DNA of 64,000 nucleotides from Mucidula mucida. Lineage: Eukaryota > Basidiomycota > Agaricomycetes > Agaricales > Physalacriaceae. The position numbers and the translations under genes are program-made. The notes beneath the pieces were generated by a model. It ran no database searches and was not told the DNA's origin. It saw only the letters and a program-made list of their open reading frames with translations. Of the stretch, positions 36,257-47,763 are shown in pieces (the first letter of the stretch is position 1; each line of letters begins with the position of its first letter). The DNA lies in assembly GCA_015501055.1 (NCBI GenBank), contig JADNYV010000004.1, positions 248,001-312,000 of the forward strand, in the 5' to 3' direction.

Positions 36257-37776
36257 CTAGTTTGTGACACTGCACCAGTCGACGGCCCCATTAGCGCCAT
36301 ACTTTTCCTCGAGCCACTCATTAGCCGCCTTGAAGTGTCCGTTTCCAAAAAATCCACGATCTGCAGATTTCGGTGACGGATGCTAGAGGAGATGAACCTG
36401 TGAATAGAACCCAAAGGAACAATGCGAAAGCTTACAGCACTCTTCAGTATCAGGTGTTTCGTCTAACAAAAATGTGTGTGCTCCGTAAGTCGCCTCATTT
36501 CACAGAAGATGAACACATATCCTCACCGTGGACAGTTTTTTCACTCTGTTGGCCGCCCAAGCACCCCAGGCTAGAAAGACAACCCCGCGGCCGAAGCCAG
36601 TCTCCGAATTCACTCCCGGGAGGTTTGCCCCGCCATACTTATCGATAACATCGACGACTTTATCGGTAAATTGTTCCCATCCTTTATTAGAGTGCGAACC
36701 AGGTTCGTGAGCCCGGACGGTCAGACATGTGTTGAGCATCAGGACACCATTGGACGCCCAGGCTGTCAGGTTTCTGGATCAAAAAGGGCAGGCGTCAGAG
36801 ACCCAGTATTACGGCGAAAAACGAGGCGTTGGCGTACCCATGATTTGGCACAACAAAGTCGGGATATTCCGCCTTGAGTTCTTGGTAGATCTGACGAGAT
36901 GAACGGTTAAACCTGTGCATCGTGTCCAGTAAAAGGAACCCTACATTTTTCAATGACGGTGGCGTGGAGATCCCAGGGGCACAGAGAAACATAGCCCTGG
37001 TGATCCATCATTTGAGATAGGAATTCTGACTGTCTGATATTAATTCCTACCGTGAGCTTGCCTTGGATTGTGATACGGGTCTTGTCCGATTATAACTACC
37101 TTGATCTTCCCCAGAGGGGTGTTGGACCACGAGTAGATGTCTTTGGCTATTAAGAGACTTAGTATGGAATGCACACACACACACAAAAGTGACAGCGGAT
37201 ATCAAGGGACTTGCCAGGTGGGTATACTTTTGGCGGAAGAAGGCTGTCTGACACGCCTCGAACGCCTTCATCCCAAAGGAACTTCTTCAATTGAACGAAA
37301 TAGGGCTTTTTAATTTCGTCTTTGAGCAACTTGAGCCTAGGATGCCCATGAGACGCGTCCCACAAGTCGACATTCATCGACAAGGCGGGTGCTATTAGCA
37401 CGACGTGACTCACCAGCTGTTTCCCATAGATTCACATTCCAGTTGCAACAAGGCCCTTTCTGATTCAGATAGTGAATCTTGGAAGGCGGAAAGGGAGAAT
37501 GGATCGCGTTGAGCTTTGTTGCTCCGAGCCTCGCAGGCGGTGTTGCCTTGGACGACGACGCGCGTAGAGGACGCGAGGGGGACGGTTTGAGTTTCTTAGC
37601 TGCAGGTCTGACGAGTCTTTCTCCTGGGACGAGGAGAACATGTCCATTATGGTGCGCTGCCTCTTGCACGCCGTAGTTGTCGTTGTGGACGATGAAGAGC
37701 CAGCAGTTTTCGTGATTTTCTTTTCAGATGCCTGCTCAATGTCCTCGAGATAGACGGTGTTATCGTCGGATGCCAT
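36257..37776 (-). CDS. UNG1: Uracil-DNA glycosylase (family 1)
   Basis: It removes uracil from DNA in base excision repair. The ATG at 37776-37774 starts [20 protein letters not shown]-binding (PIP-box-like) sequence [13 protein letters not shown] lies at about residues 38-50, suggesting a nuclear form. The catalytic domain has [45 protein letters not shown] (active-site Asp), [35 protein letters not shown] and [18 protein letters not shown] (active-site His; K where most have L). The end CSVTN is at 36257. The frame needs one extra base at three places: about 37600-37630, 37501-37502 (KLNAIPFSLSAF) and 36976-36979 (CFSVPPGIS). One intron (37147-37214) has a GCAAGT donor. It is divergent from dolichol kinase. 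Confidence 0.92.
37147..37214 (-). other. GC-AG intron in UNG1
   Basis: The minus-strand donor CTG|GCAAGT matches the optimal GC-donor consensus, with acceptor TAATAG. Joining gives [13 protein letters not shown], the expected sequence ahead of the catalytic motif. A GT donor would break the phase. The intron is 68 nt and contains a dinucleotide repeat. Confidence 0.75.
37172..37185. repeat. (CA)n microsatellite inside the UNG1 intron
   Basis: Seven CA/AC units in a row occur on the plus strand within the GC-AG intron. It is a simple sequence repeat with no inferred function, and is likely polymorphic in length. Confidence 0.8.
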
Positions 37777-37958
37777 GGTGAACGACGGAGGCGGGGATAA
37801 TGGCAGTGTGAGCAGGTGAGCGCGTCAAAGGGCGGGCGTCTAATTATAAGCTCATAATCACAAGTTGACCACGGTCCACGTGTCGTGCATTACCTGGACC
37901 CATCGACCCACTGAGTGTTGTTCTCTTACCGGATGCTCTCTCAGCGATAAATTCTTAA

Positions 37959-40900
37959 TACAGCCAACGGCGAACATTCAAGCTGCCTCGCTCACGTTCA
38001 TCTCCGTCTCCTCCATCCAGGCTGCCCGCAGGACGCGGCGACACTATCCGCAAGTCGACGACACGGACTGGTCGAAGACGGCAGATCACAATTACCCCAA
38101 TCACTCCAGAACACGGCTCGCCTACCTTGGAATGGAGCTCCAGCTACCAGGCAGGCTCGTCGAGGTGAGTGTGTATCACATACACCAATTCTGGTGTCAA
38201 CGTGAAATCTGCCAGCTCTGGCTCGAACCCCGGATCCGATGATGACGAGACTGAAGACGAATCAATGGTCCATTTTCGAGGTCGTGCCTATTCCAATACT
38301 CGTCTCAATGGTGTCCCGCCGCTCAAAAAATCTGGTGCTCCGGCGGTATCTCCGTCCCGAACGAGACTTGTTCACGAATCTAATCCTATCCCCTTCACGC
38401 GTTCCCGTTCTCCAATTGTAAACCGTGCATCCACTCACGGACGGGCGAACATGCGTAATGCTTCCCCGGCCGTGTTCTCGTTGCCAGTCTCCGCTCAGCA
38501 AGGTTCCTCCACTACTGTCCTGCCATCTCAACTTCAACTACATGTCCACTTTGCGCTCCTTCCGTGGGCCTGGACATTTTGCATAGACTCCAAAAAAGCT
38601 GGCGAATGCCTTCTACTACTCGGTTCTCTTACTTACGCTTCGTCAAAGCTTGCGGACATCTCGTCTCAGTCACAGTTATCTCTAGCTATGTACAACTTAT
38701 GGATCATTACAGGTGAAGCGTCCTATTGCTACTCTTGCATTCAATAATTTACCATGGTTGTACAGAAATCCACATTCTCGTTGCTATCTCTCTCTTGTAT
38801 ATTATATGGTCTCATAGTACTATTAAGCGCGAACCATCCCCTCCTCTTCCTAGACCCTTCTTCTCGAGCCCCATATCCTTATCACTGTCGGTACCCGATA
38901 CGTCGAGGCTTTGGTCCGCAACTGCAGGCCGAGTTGACGTGCGTGAGCAGAAACGCGCCGCTACTGACACCGATAAATCGTCCTTCGCTTTCCTTTGGAT
39001 GTCTGTACCAAAAAATTATAGGTACTTCCAAAAGTTTTTTCGTCTCACACCGCGAGTTGACTACTGAACAGGGATTCCGCGGACGATGGGGTACTCACGG
39101 GCTTAATCTTTCCTCCGCTCATCGCTTGCGCTCTGCTTTACTCCTCATTGCAGCAGTTTTCCACCCCTTCGCCGACTCTTTTCCCTGCCAACTGGAGAAT
39201 CGAAGCCCCTGCCCACCTCGCCAATCGTAATGGGTCGTATACCCCACTAGAGGCCCTCATCCTTTCTCGCTACAACCTCATCAATGTATCCACTCTTTGC
39301 GGGTCGATCCTATTATTTCATATCTGCACCTCCCGATGGCTCGAGGACCGCTATCTCAAAAAGCGCGTTCTACCTGAAGGGGAGCGTGGCTCTGTTCCGC
39401 GACGAGAAGGTCTACGTTCTTGGTACTACGTGCTCTTCGCAGTTGTCGTGAGCTTGAGCAGTCTGACTGCTAAGTTCGTTCTTCAACGAATCGAGAGTGG
39501 ATTGTGGCTTCGTACGTGAACAGATCGCTCTAAAAATTCTCTAACGCGGAGCATAGATTTGTCGCTGTTCGAGGTGCTACTTGTGGCGCTGTTCTACCAG
39601 TTTGCTCTATATGTCTGTCTTCGACTTGCACATAGAGTCTTTACATTGGGAGAGCTGGGACTTGTATGCTTCGGCGGAACGGCCCTCCTAATGGAATTCG
39701 TCAACATCAATAAAGCCCGAGTATGTACTCCATCCATCTATTTTCTGGACCAAACATTGACAAGTGTAGCTCTGGCCTCTCACCACACCGTTCATCAAGA
39801 CCTATCGGGTACCAACACCGCTGCTCATATTTCAAATGGCGTTAGTTGCCGGTTCGCTTTTTAGTGGTTTCTTGCTATCCCCCATTCTTGTCCTGTCCCG
39901 ACATATTGCCCAGCGACCAGTGAGGAGATTACGTCTGAAACCCGAGGATAAACTCCGGCAACGTAGACTCCTTGCATTAGGTTTCTACGGTGGCCTGTTT
40001 GTCATTGTCGTTGGTGTCATTGGTATGTGGACGAGATGGTGTCTAGGTAAACGAGATCCGTGGTTGTGGGTTATTTTCTGGCTCCTTGAAGGTCGGAAGA
40101 AATGGAGCCGGCCAGCCCTCTTAGTTTACTGGGCGTTGTTGGGTTCCTTGAGTGTTGCTGGCTGGAGTAGGCAGCTGGCGCGGAATAGGAAGTTCCGTCC
40201 GTGGGGAGTGAATGGAGAGAATCTCATTGTTCCAGGCGCCGTGCCTATACATACTCCACCTCCTCCGCCTCCGCCAGATCCAGTGACTGGTTCAGGTGCT
40301 ACTCCGTTACCATCGCCCCCGATTCTGGCTTCTGGGGGGTCCCTGGGTAAGTGTCTAACGTGTTTGGCAATCGTTCAACCGTAACATCTATGCCCATTAG
40401 CTACAGACTTGCTGGATGCTGCCGACAAACATGTTCCGACTCTCAAGCTCAACGCTCGCCGGAAGTTTTTTCATGCCCTCACCGTTGTGATGTTCGTTCC
40501 AGGAGTAGCGTTCGACGTAAGTGGTTTCTATGAGAATGTGTGTTCCACAGCTGAATTCCACCAATAGCCTGCGTTCACGCACATGTGTTTCAGTGCGGCA
40601 TTTGCTCTGTTCACCTTTGCTGAGTACGTGCGTTACTTCGCCATCTATCCTTTTGGGCCGTGGTACATCTCTTCATGAATGAGTTTCTGGACCATCGAGA
40701 CAATGGAACTGCTATCCTTAGTCATTTTTACCTCTTGACTGGATGCGCAGGAAGTCTATGGCTCGAAACGTATGTTCATCCGATAAAATCATTTGTCGCC
40801 TTCTCAACGTCGGTTAGACCATCAAAGCTGCTACAGTTCACTGGCATACTCGTCCTTGGTGTAGGTGACGCGTTGGTGGGTCAAATGGCCTTGTTTTTCT

Positions 40901-41248
40901 TTGACAATTCGCTCACACTACGGACAGGCTTCTATTGTTGGAAAGCGTGTCGGTATCCATAGATGGTCGCCTACGACGCCGAAGACTCTTGAGGGGAGTT
41001 TCGCGTTTGCCCTCTCCATTGTAGCATCTGCGTGGCTTTTGAGACTCTGTGGCATGGTAGATCCATTTTCGGTAAGCGCAATGGCGTGTCTCTCGTATTC
41101 TACGCGGCTGACTCATGTCCTTGGCTAGACGCAAAGGTATCTAGTTGTGGTCAGTATCGCCGCGGCACTGGAGGCGTTCTCGGACCAGAACGATAATCTC
41201 ACACTTCCGCTGTACTTGTGGAGTGTGCTTGTACTAGCGAATCCCTAA
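37959..41248 (+). CDS. SEC59: Dolichol kinase
   Basis: This is an ER membrane enzyme that phosphorylates dolichol for N-glycan, O-mannosyl and GPI synthesis. A Ser/Arg-rich cytosolic N-terminus (GVPPLKKSGAPAVSPSRTRL) leads to many membrane helices (from 38.53 kb). The conserved kinase core is RRKFFHALTVVMFVPGVAFD, FAEYVRYFAIYPFG, VVHLFMNEFLDHRD, LLTGCAGSLWLE, GVGDALASIVGKRVG (CTP-binding region) and KTLEGSFAF. It ends LVLANP at 41248. About nine introns join cleanly. The frame loses one base at 40655-40660 (GP|VVHLF). The start is not clear: the frame is open back to 37959 but contains no ATG before RLPAGRGDTIRK, so a short upstream exon or another missing base is likely. Confidence 0.9.
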
Positions 41249-41597
41249 TAACCAGTGTTGTAGAGTTCTTTATCATTGGTCGGTCCTGTCGAGTTGGAGG
41301 AGATGCTGCTTGTTCATACTAACCGGGCTCCTAAAAACTCGTCTGCAGGTCAGAAGATGTCTGTTTTATTCAATTGTTGGGTTTAGGCAATATCATCAGG
41401 CCATCGATTGATGTGGTGAATGGAAGAGGTGGGTCATGTGTGGCGCAGCACTTCAGCACCACTTTCTTACAAGGCAATCGCAGAATCATCATGAAAACGG
41501 CGCGTCTTCTTGTTCATGCTTCCGAATACTATGAATGATGAACATGCTGTATTGACGCAAGGAGACATACGGAAGCTGAAAGAGATCGCTCGGCAGC

Positions 41598-41987
41598 ATG
41601 TCATATATATCACAAAGTCTTCTCCCTGCAGATGCGCGCCGCCCGGGACAGCGAAGACGAAGAAGGGATAGGGTTACGGTACCCTCCATCGATGTGCTAC
41701 CACCTTACGAGACACGGAAGATGGCTCTCCGCTCGTACGAAATTTCATGTGGCTGCTGTCCATGTGTCGGACGAAGGCATGAATCGTAAACATTACCCAC
41801 GCCGTTCACGGGCCCGAAGAAAGGCGAGGTGGACGCGTGGATTCAAGCTGCGGTTGAGCTGTCAAAAGCGATGGAGGACCTCGAGGGTGCGAGTCTCGTC
41901 ATTCTTCCAAGGTTACGGTGTGAATGCATCGGAGTTGATTGCATGCACGTCTATTTCTCTGGTGTGACGCCCTTCAGGAATGCCTAG
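41598..41987 (+). pseudogene. Coding-like stretch broken across frames, unknown protein
   Basis: Three successive frames read like parts of one protein. They are an Arg-rich segment ending VPSIDVLPPYE, then SDEGMNRKHYP, then a 60-residue segment starting PTPFTGPKKGEVDAWIQAAV and ending VTPFRNA-stop at 41985-41987, which includes a predicted amphipathic helix LSKAMEDLEGASL. The shift between the last two is a single missing C (TACCCACG). It may be an intact gene damaged by assembly errors or a true relic. I do not recognise a family. Confidence 0.3.
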
Positions 41988-43024
41988 TATCCGTGTTAGG
42001 AACTAGATGTGAAGTCTGCATCTGTAAGGCTGCCAGTGCTCTAGACCTCAAGTGTTATTCTTGAGTATATATTCGAACTTGCACTTCGAACTCAGAGTGA
42101 CCCTAGTCCTAGACGCGACCACCATTTCTATCTCGATTGTTCGGAATAGCTTCGAGCTGGCCTACTAGACGCCTGCCTTCGTTTTCTTTGGAGACTTTGG
42201 AATCCTTGATTCGTACCACGACATATTACTTTTAAAGGTCCCAACTACTTATTGAGACGGAGGGTTTCCTCACTCTAGTAGTCAAACTGCAATAGACTGA
42301 GTTTGAACGTCGAGACGTGGTTCTCTCAAGTGTCATAAAGAAGCGTAAGACGCAAGTATCGGATGAGAGCACCTCGTCATGCGCGGTAGATATTGGATAA
42401 GTGGATCGTTGAACATCAATATTAATTCTTATAACTCGCTGGGAAACGCGAAGACGACGGAGTATGGCATGTTAACAAGCTACCCGGCCGATTAAGACAG
42501 GTGAACGCGACATTCCTGAGGTTGACAAGTTGTAGACGCGTTGAAGACGGCCGTGGGTCCCATGTTTGAGGGGAAACTTGACTGTAACCGGAAAACTCTA
42601 GCTAGTATGGAACCTCTAGATCTGTCTTACTTTCGAAAGCAGTACTAGTGTGTCAGTTTCTGCAGTTGGAGCAGGTCAGAAAAGAAATGAGCATTCATTC
42701 TATGAAATGGGTAGTCTTCAAGTGTACAACTATGACTGACTCGACCGTTCAGAAGCCATCAGCGACAGCTCAGGAACTGACAGGCGTCCGTACGAAAGAC
42801 GAAGACAAGACAGATTGACCCTAAAGCCCCGCGGACAAGTCAGGACACAGATTGTTCTGTTAGACGTCGGGATGCGGGCTGCGCAATATGGAAGAGTTTC
42901 AAGTGAGTTCAAACACGCGGGTTGAGTTTTGAGCACGTGCTGCGGAAGATGTTGACGCGCAGCGAGCACCGCATCCTTACCATCACCCATCATTGCCTCG
43001 AACCGTGATCACCGCCTTGAGGCT

Positions 43025-43032
43025 TATAAAAG
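43025..43032 (+). promoter_or_regulatory. Putative TATA box for the C2-domain gene
   Basis: TATAAAAG lies about 30-37 bases before the ATG at 43062. It is a good TATA match on the coding strand. The short distance would leave a very short 5' UTR, so it is only a candidate. Confidence 0.35.
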
Positions 43033-43061
43033 TACTTGCTCGGTGCTATACACCTCTAACA

Positions 43062-44800
43062 ATGTCCAAAGAAGAATTGGGGACCCTCATCGTCGTTATC
43101 CTCAAAGGCCGCAATTTAATCGACAAGCATTCCTTTTACAAGCAAGATGTCTATTGCCAGGCTGCTCTCAATGGTGAGCGCGTTCAAATCCGTTCAATTC
43201 GTCGTTAATTGCTGTATAGGGACTGTCCAGAAGTCTGAGGTCGATGCCAAGGGCGGCCAGCATCCAGTATGGGATTCCGAGCTGCGGTTCCCCATCATGA
43301 AGGATTCTGCAGAGAAGTACCGGAAACTGGAGATATCCTGCTGGTCAAAGGAGCCACGAACAGACGAAATTTTGGGCACTGGCAAGATCGACGTCACTGA
43401 GACGCTCAAGACTGGGGAATTCGATGGTGAGCACGGTGTATTCATTATCTGCAAGCCAATACTGATTGCTGGACAGATTGGATCCTTCTTGACATCGACG
43501 GCGTCCAGCGTGGCGAAGTTTATCTTGAAATGACCTATTTCTCGAATGCGCCTCCCCCTGCACCAAAAGCGCCTACTAAGCAGCACCAGCACCAGCAAAC
43601 CATGCTTGCTCCTCCCGTTATCCAACCGGGAAAGCCCCTCCAGCGCAGACCGTCTAAATGGGCGCCGACTGAACGGCTTGCTAGGCCCGCCTCTTACTAT
43701 CAGGTTCCCACCCAATTAAAGCCTGCGGGCAGGCCTGATGTCAGTCCAATTCGGAATGGACAACATCTCAATCTCCATCCCAATCCGCATTCACCTCCTT
43801 CGTCTCGTTCATCGTCGCATTCTCCGACACATAAACATGATGTTTTGCCACCTCTCCCAAATGAGGGTCCTGCGCGTGTCCCAACGATATTACGACCAGG
43901 ACCCAAGGCTGGCTCTGCGCCTTCCTCGAGACCACTCTCGTTTGAGATACCTTCTTCGCACCGTAACAGTTATCCTAATCCATACGATGATCCACCTCTT
44001 CCTGCGAGGAATGATCAGGCACCTCCTCCATCTCATACGCCCAATCCATTGTGGGCTGATCATCACGAATACAATTCGTCCACCGCCCCACCCATGTTTC
44101 CACTTCCCAACGTTACCGTTGCACCGGCGACTCCGGCGCCTGTTCAAGGACACCCCCCAGCCCCACCTCCTCCGGCGTCAACTCCGTCTCCTTACACTTA
44201 CTACCAGCCTCCGTCGCACAGCAATTATGCACCCCCGCAACAGCAGCCAACGTTCTCACCGCCGGGCGTGGCCCCACAACATCAGCAGCCGTACCCACCA
44301 CTACCTGTACCCCCTCAGCAGCAGCAGCAAACATACCCACAATCACCTCCAGCGCAGACTCCGTATCCTACAAACCAATACCCACCGCAGCCTTATTATG
44401 GACAGCCTGCTTATTCTCCCGCCCCTTATTCCCATCCACAGTATCATCAATCACCTCCGCCTCCAGAGCGCGACAATCTTCCTGATCCTTACCTGATTGC
44501 CCGGTACCAAACGCCACTTCCTTGCCACCGGGTGCCGTGGCGCCTTCCCATCCTTTGCCAGACCCGCCGGCTCCATACCGGCAGCCCTCCCCTCCGCGCA
44601 GGCAGCCATCTCCTCCAAGGCAATCGTCTCCTCCACGAAGACAGCCGTCGCCTCCAAGAAAACAGCCGTCTCCGCCAAAGGAGGATCCTCGCGTCTTGGA
44701 ATTACGCGCCGCAGAAGCCGCAGCAGCGCGCAGGAGAGAACAAGAGGAACGCGATCTGGAGCTAGCGCGTAAACTAGATATGGAGCTGAACCTTAGTTAA
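43062..44800 (+). CDS. C2-domain protein, Inn1/Fic1-like (cytokinesis ingression)
   Basis: The N-terminal C2 domain (about residues 1-115) reads EELGTLIVVILKGRNLIDKH, FYKQDVYCQAALNG, HPVWDSELRF, DEILGTGKIDVTETLKTGEF and WILLDIDGVQRGEVYLEMTY. The rest is a long Pro/Gln/Tyr-rich tail with many PxxP motifs and an S/Q-P-P-R repeat block (44578-44681), ending in a charged helix (ELRAAEAAAARRREQEERDL). This C2-plus-PxxP layout matches yeast Inn1 and fission yeast Fic1, which bind SH3 domains of Hof1/Cyk3/Cdc15 at the division site. Two introns (GTGAGC donors) occur in the C2 part. The frame loses one base in 44480-44530, between DPYLIARY and the PPGAVAPSHPLPDPP segment. A general C2 adaptor role is the alternative. 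Confidence 0.75.
44578..44681 (+). repeat. Tandem repeat encoding RQPSPPR-type units
   Basis: About five near-repeats of 18-21 bases encode RQPSPPR, RQPSPPR, QSSPPR, RQPSPPR, KQPSPPK. They are class I-type SH3 ligand motifs (R/KxxPxxP) near the C-terminus of the C2-domain protein. Confidence 0.7.
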
Positions 44801-45089
44801 TAGACTCTGACATTCCAGACGGTTGGAGGTAGAAGTAGAGAAGACGCGCAATAAAACTAGGAGTACAGGCGTATGTGTATTATTATCGATAAATTTATCC
44901 GCGACTGCGTCAAGGCTTCGTGATAATAAGATAGCAATGCATAAGATAAATGCATAGGAAAGGAAACAGTAGAACAGAATTAGGCGCGAATGGGACGCGC
45001 AGGTTAAGATCTGTGAAAGGGTGAATATCGTGCAACGCAACTCCAGTGGAAAGACTTACATAGTACAAGGGAAGAGAGATTGGCTGCGT

Positions 45090-46314
45090 TCAATACGATA
45101 CTACCTCCATGTCGGACGGGGAGTACGCTGAAAAGGCGCCATAGTTTTGGTCGAGCATGACTATGTCTGTTTGCATCGGGTACAAACCATTCCAAGACGC
45201 ATCTTGCGGTTGGCTTGAATATGAACCGCAGATAATGGGAGATTCGGGGGACCACTGTGACGGTTGAGCACACTGCATCTGCTCGGGAATGGGTTCGCCA
45301 TTCCAACCCGCAAGGCTGGATGACGCAGATGGGAGAGGCGACGACGCTGCCGTGGGGCCCGGCATATATATATAGTGCTTGAGGAGAGTAGTAGTACTCT
45401 GACTCGTCGCTCGGCGAATCGGCGGTATGATAGTATTGCTACAATGCGAGGCGTCAATAAATGCACTTAAAAGTAGAGGTGGTGCAGGCTGACCTGGTAG
45501 TAGGTGAAGTCGGTAGATACAGACTCCGCGAAGGGAAACGTAGGGTAGAACGAGTCACTCTCGTGAAGAGACCTTGACCGCCGCTTTGACGAAAGGTCCG
45601 AGCCTTCACCTTCGACGATAGCAGGTGATACCGATGGGTGTGGGGTGGGGACAGACGTCGACCTCCTGTATATAACGCGCGCCTCTGACTGCACGAGCAG
45701 CGGAGGAGACGCGCTCTCAGAGGTCGAAGGTGATGTCGGCGACGACGAACGATCATAGTCAGAGTGGGAAGAAACACTGCGCGTAGACTCGGAGTGCGAG
45801 CGCTCGTTGCTCGACGTCCGGCAGAACGAAGTCGGCAAACGATGATGGCGACGTAGAGCACTGGCGGCGGGCGCTTGTTGGGCCGATAGCGGTAATCAGG
45901 ATACATCTTGGCGTGCTCCTCGCCGGCCTTCTTCGCGAGATGCTGCCACGGCTGCTTCTCCTCCGCTGTCAGCGCGCGCCAGGCCTGGCCGGCGCGTTTC
46001 GAATGCGAGTCCTCCAGGGGACCACTATGCGCATTGCGACGAATCTTCGGGCCGCCCCTCGCGTGTTTTCTGGTGTAGTCGTTGCGGAAGAGGATGAAGG
46101 GATTCGGAGGGCGTGGGGGATTGGCCTTCTTCCGTTGCGCCTCAGCTTGCGATCCTTCAGCGCGGAAGATAGCGTAGGCTGGACGGGAGCTGGGCTGATT
46201 GACAGGAACTCCATGTCGATGTTCATACTGGACATCGTCGCCGTCAGGGTTTTTGGGCGTCCAGCCAGATGGGCCGGCGGGAAGGAGAGGTGTCATCTGG
46301 TGTGGGGAGTTCAT
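45090..46314 (-). CDS. HMG-box (MATA_HMG-type) DNA-binding protein
   Basis: The ATG at 46314-46312 starts MNSPHQMTPLLPAGPSGW. The HMG box spans about residues 68-135 (PRPPNPFILFRNDYTRKHAR, then SKRAGQAWRALTAEEKQPW and HLAKKAGEEHAKMYPDYRY), a sequence-specific type with the RPPNxFILFR signature shared by fungal mating-type and Rox1-like regulators. A Ser-rich region and a Tyr/Gln/Ser-rich C-terminus (GSYSSQPQDASWNGLYP) suggest an activation domain. An intron lies near 45420-45495. After KRPPP the following sequence (ALRRHHRLPTSFCRTSSNER) needs one extra base at 45862-45870. No neighbouring mating-type genes are seen, so a general regulatory role is more likely. Confidence 0.83.
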
Positions 46315-47763
46315 GGGGGTTCGGGAAGTAAGGAATCGGCGCGTTGCATGTCATTTTTATATTCCGCAAACCTAGATCAACTGCTTAATCTGATTCGGCA
46401 GTCTTTCGAAAGAGTGATTCAGGATTGAATTGGTCGATCTTGATCGACCAAGGGGGAGGTACCCAACCTTGATATCGTACAACGTTCTCTAGAAGTTATC
46501 AGTATGCTTTTTGCTTAGACGACGGAGGAGAAAATATACATGAAATAGCATCTGTCCAGCTACTAGATCTCAAAGAAGAGAAGTACGAACAGGAAGCGAA
46601 AGACAGAGGAAGGAACGTGGCGTTGGCGATATTGAAATAACCTTCCAGACAGTCGTCATCTGTTCGTTGCCGCCGGGCTTGGCAGAAGACCCTGCGGCTT
46701 GTTTTTTTGGGGTTGATCCAACTCAATGCACCTACGGAGCTTGTCTTCGCTCCTGAACGACTTGAGAAAACCAGGCGACGGATGGATCATCGTGTTACAT
46801 CAAGTAGGCCGTACTAGTGTCCAGGAAGTGTGTTGGACAAGCCAGCCTATCTTGAGGGTCAGCCCAAATATTGGCAAATGAGCGACATGCGGTGTGCGTG
46901 CTTTGGTGTGCTATTCTCCAATTTGTTTTCGCAGATGATAACCGCTCGGAACCAGAGCGTTACCGCCGGTAAGACTAGGCCACAGGAGAACCACAGGAGA
47001 CGATTGAATGCGATCGGTCTTCATTCGATGCTAGCCATTCGTGTAAGTTCAAAGTAGTGCGCAAGGCGTCAAGCAGATTGGCCAAGTTTACCTCGTGGCG
47101 ATCCTAGTCGTCAGGCAATAAGACTGCATTGTATTGTTAACGTTTCCAGCAGTCCAGCGGTTCAGCTATGAGGCGCGGACAGCATATGCTGGGGTGCCGG
47201 TGAGAGTGAGACCCTGTCGTGCACGCAAACCGACTAAAACATCCGCAACCGTTGAGCCGACGGTTCATCGGTTGAGAAGCCGCGGCTTCTCGGCACAGAA
47301 CAAAAGAATCCTCGCCTGAGACTCTGAGTTGACACTGGACGCTCTATTCTTATCTCGATACACAGAAACAGTTATAGAGAATTCATAGAAAGTCATGTTC
47401 TCCTAGGCACGCGGCTGCTTGTGTGGTCAGGCTTTACGGCAAGACGCGCTTTCACGTCACGCGTCGCGACTCAATATCGCGATCCCGCTCGGGCCATCTC
47501 GCTGGATAATTGGTGGCCGCAAGCTTCGAACCCTAGAACACGAGTGACGATACGACGCGCACTCAAAGATGAGATTGCTTGACCATCACGGACCATCAGA
47601 GGGAAGAAGCGGAAATCTATAAAGATGCATCGCACGCAGAGCCGCAAAATCTTTTCGCACGCAGTACAGATGAGAATTCAGTAGTCATTGCAAGGTATAA
47701 TAGATCAGATGTGGTGGGATAGCAATGTGCACGTAAAAAAGCAAGTCCGTAAGTCGGCGTGTA
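46315..47763. other. Intergenic region
   Basis: A 1.45-kb stretch lies upstream of the HMG-box gene and downstream of the Sfk1-like gene, both on the minus strand. It probably includes the HMG-gene promoter. The short frames (such as 46830-47057 and 47134-47319) show no recognisable domain or splicing. Confidence 0.45.

Larger units (their letters stand above)
41249..43061. other. Region without a clear complete gene (holds 41598-41987 coding-like stretch)
   Basis: A 1.8-kb region lies between dolichol kinase and the C2-domain gene. Apart from the coding-like stretch annotated separately, 42.0-42.95 kb shows no open frame of interest. The promoter of the C2-domain gene, with a TATAAAAG element at 43025-43032, lies at its right end. 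Confidence 0.45.

Noticed and set aside
37172..37185. Dinucleotide repeat as a regulatory element or telomere-like repeat
   Set aside because: It is a short CA repeat inside an intron and needs no further explanation.
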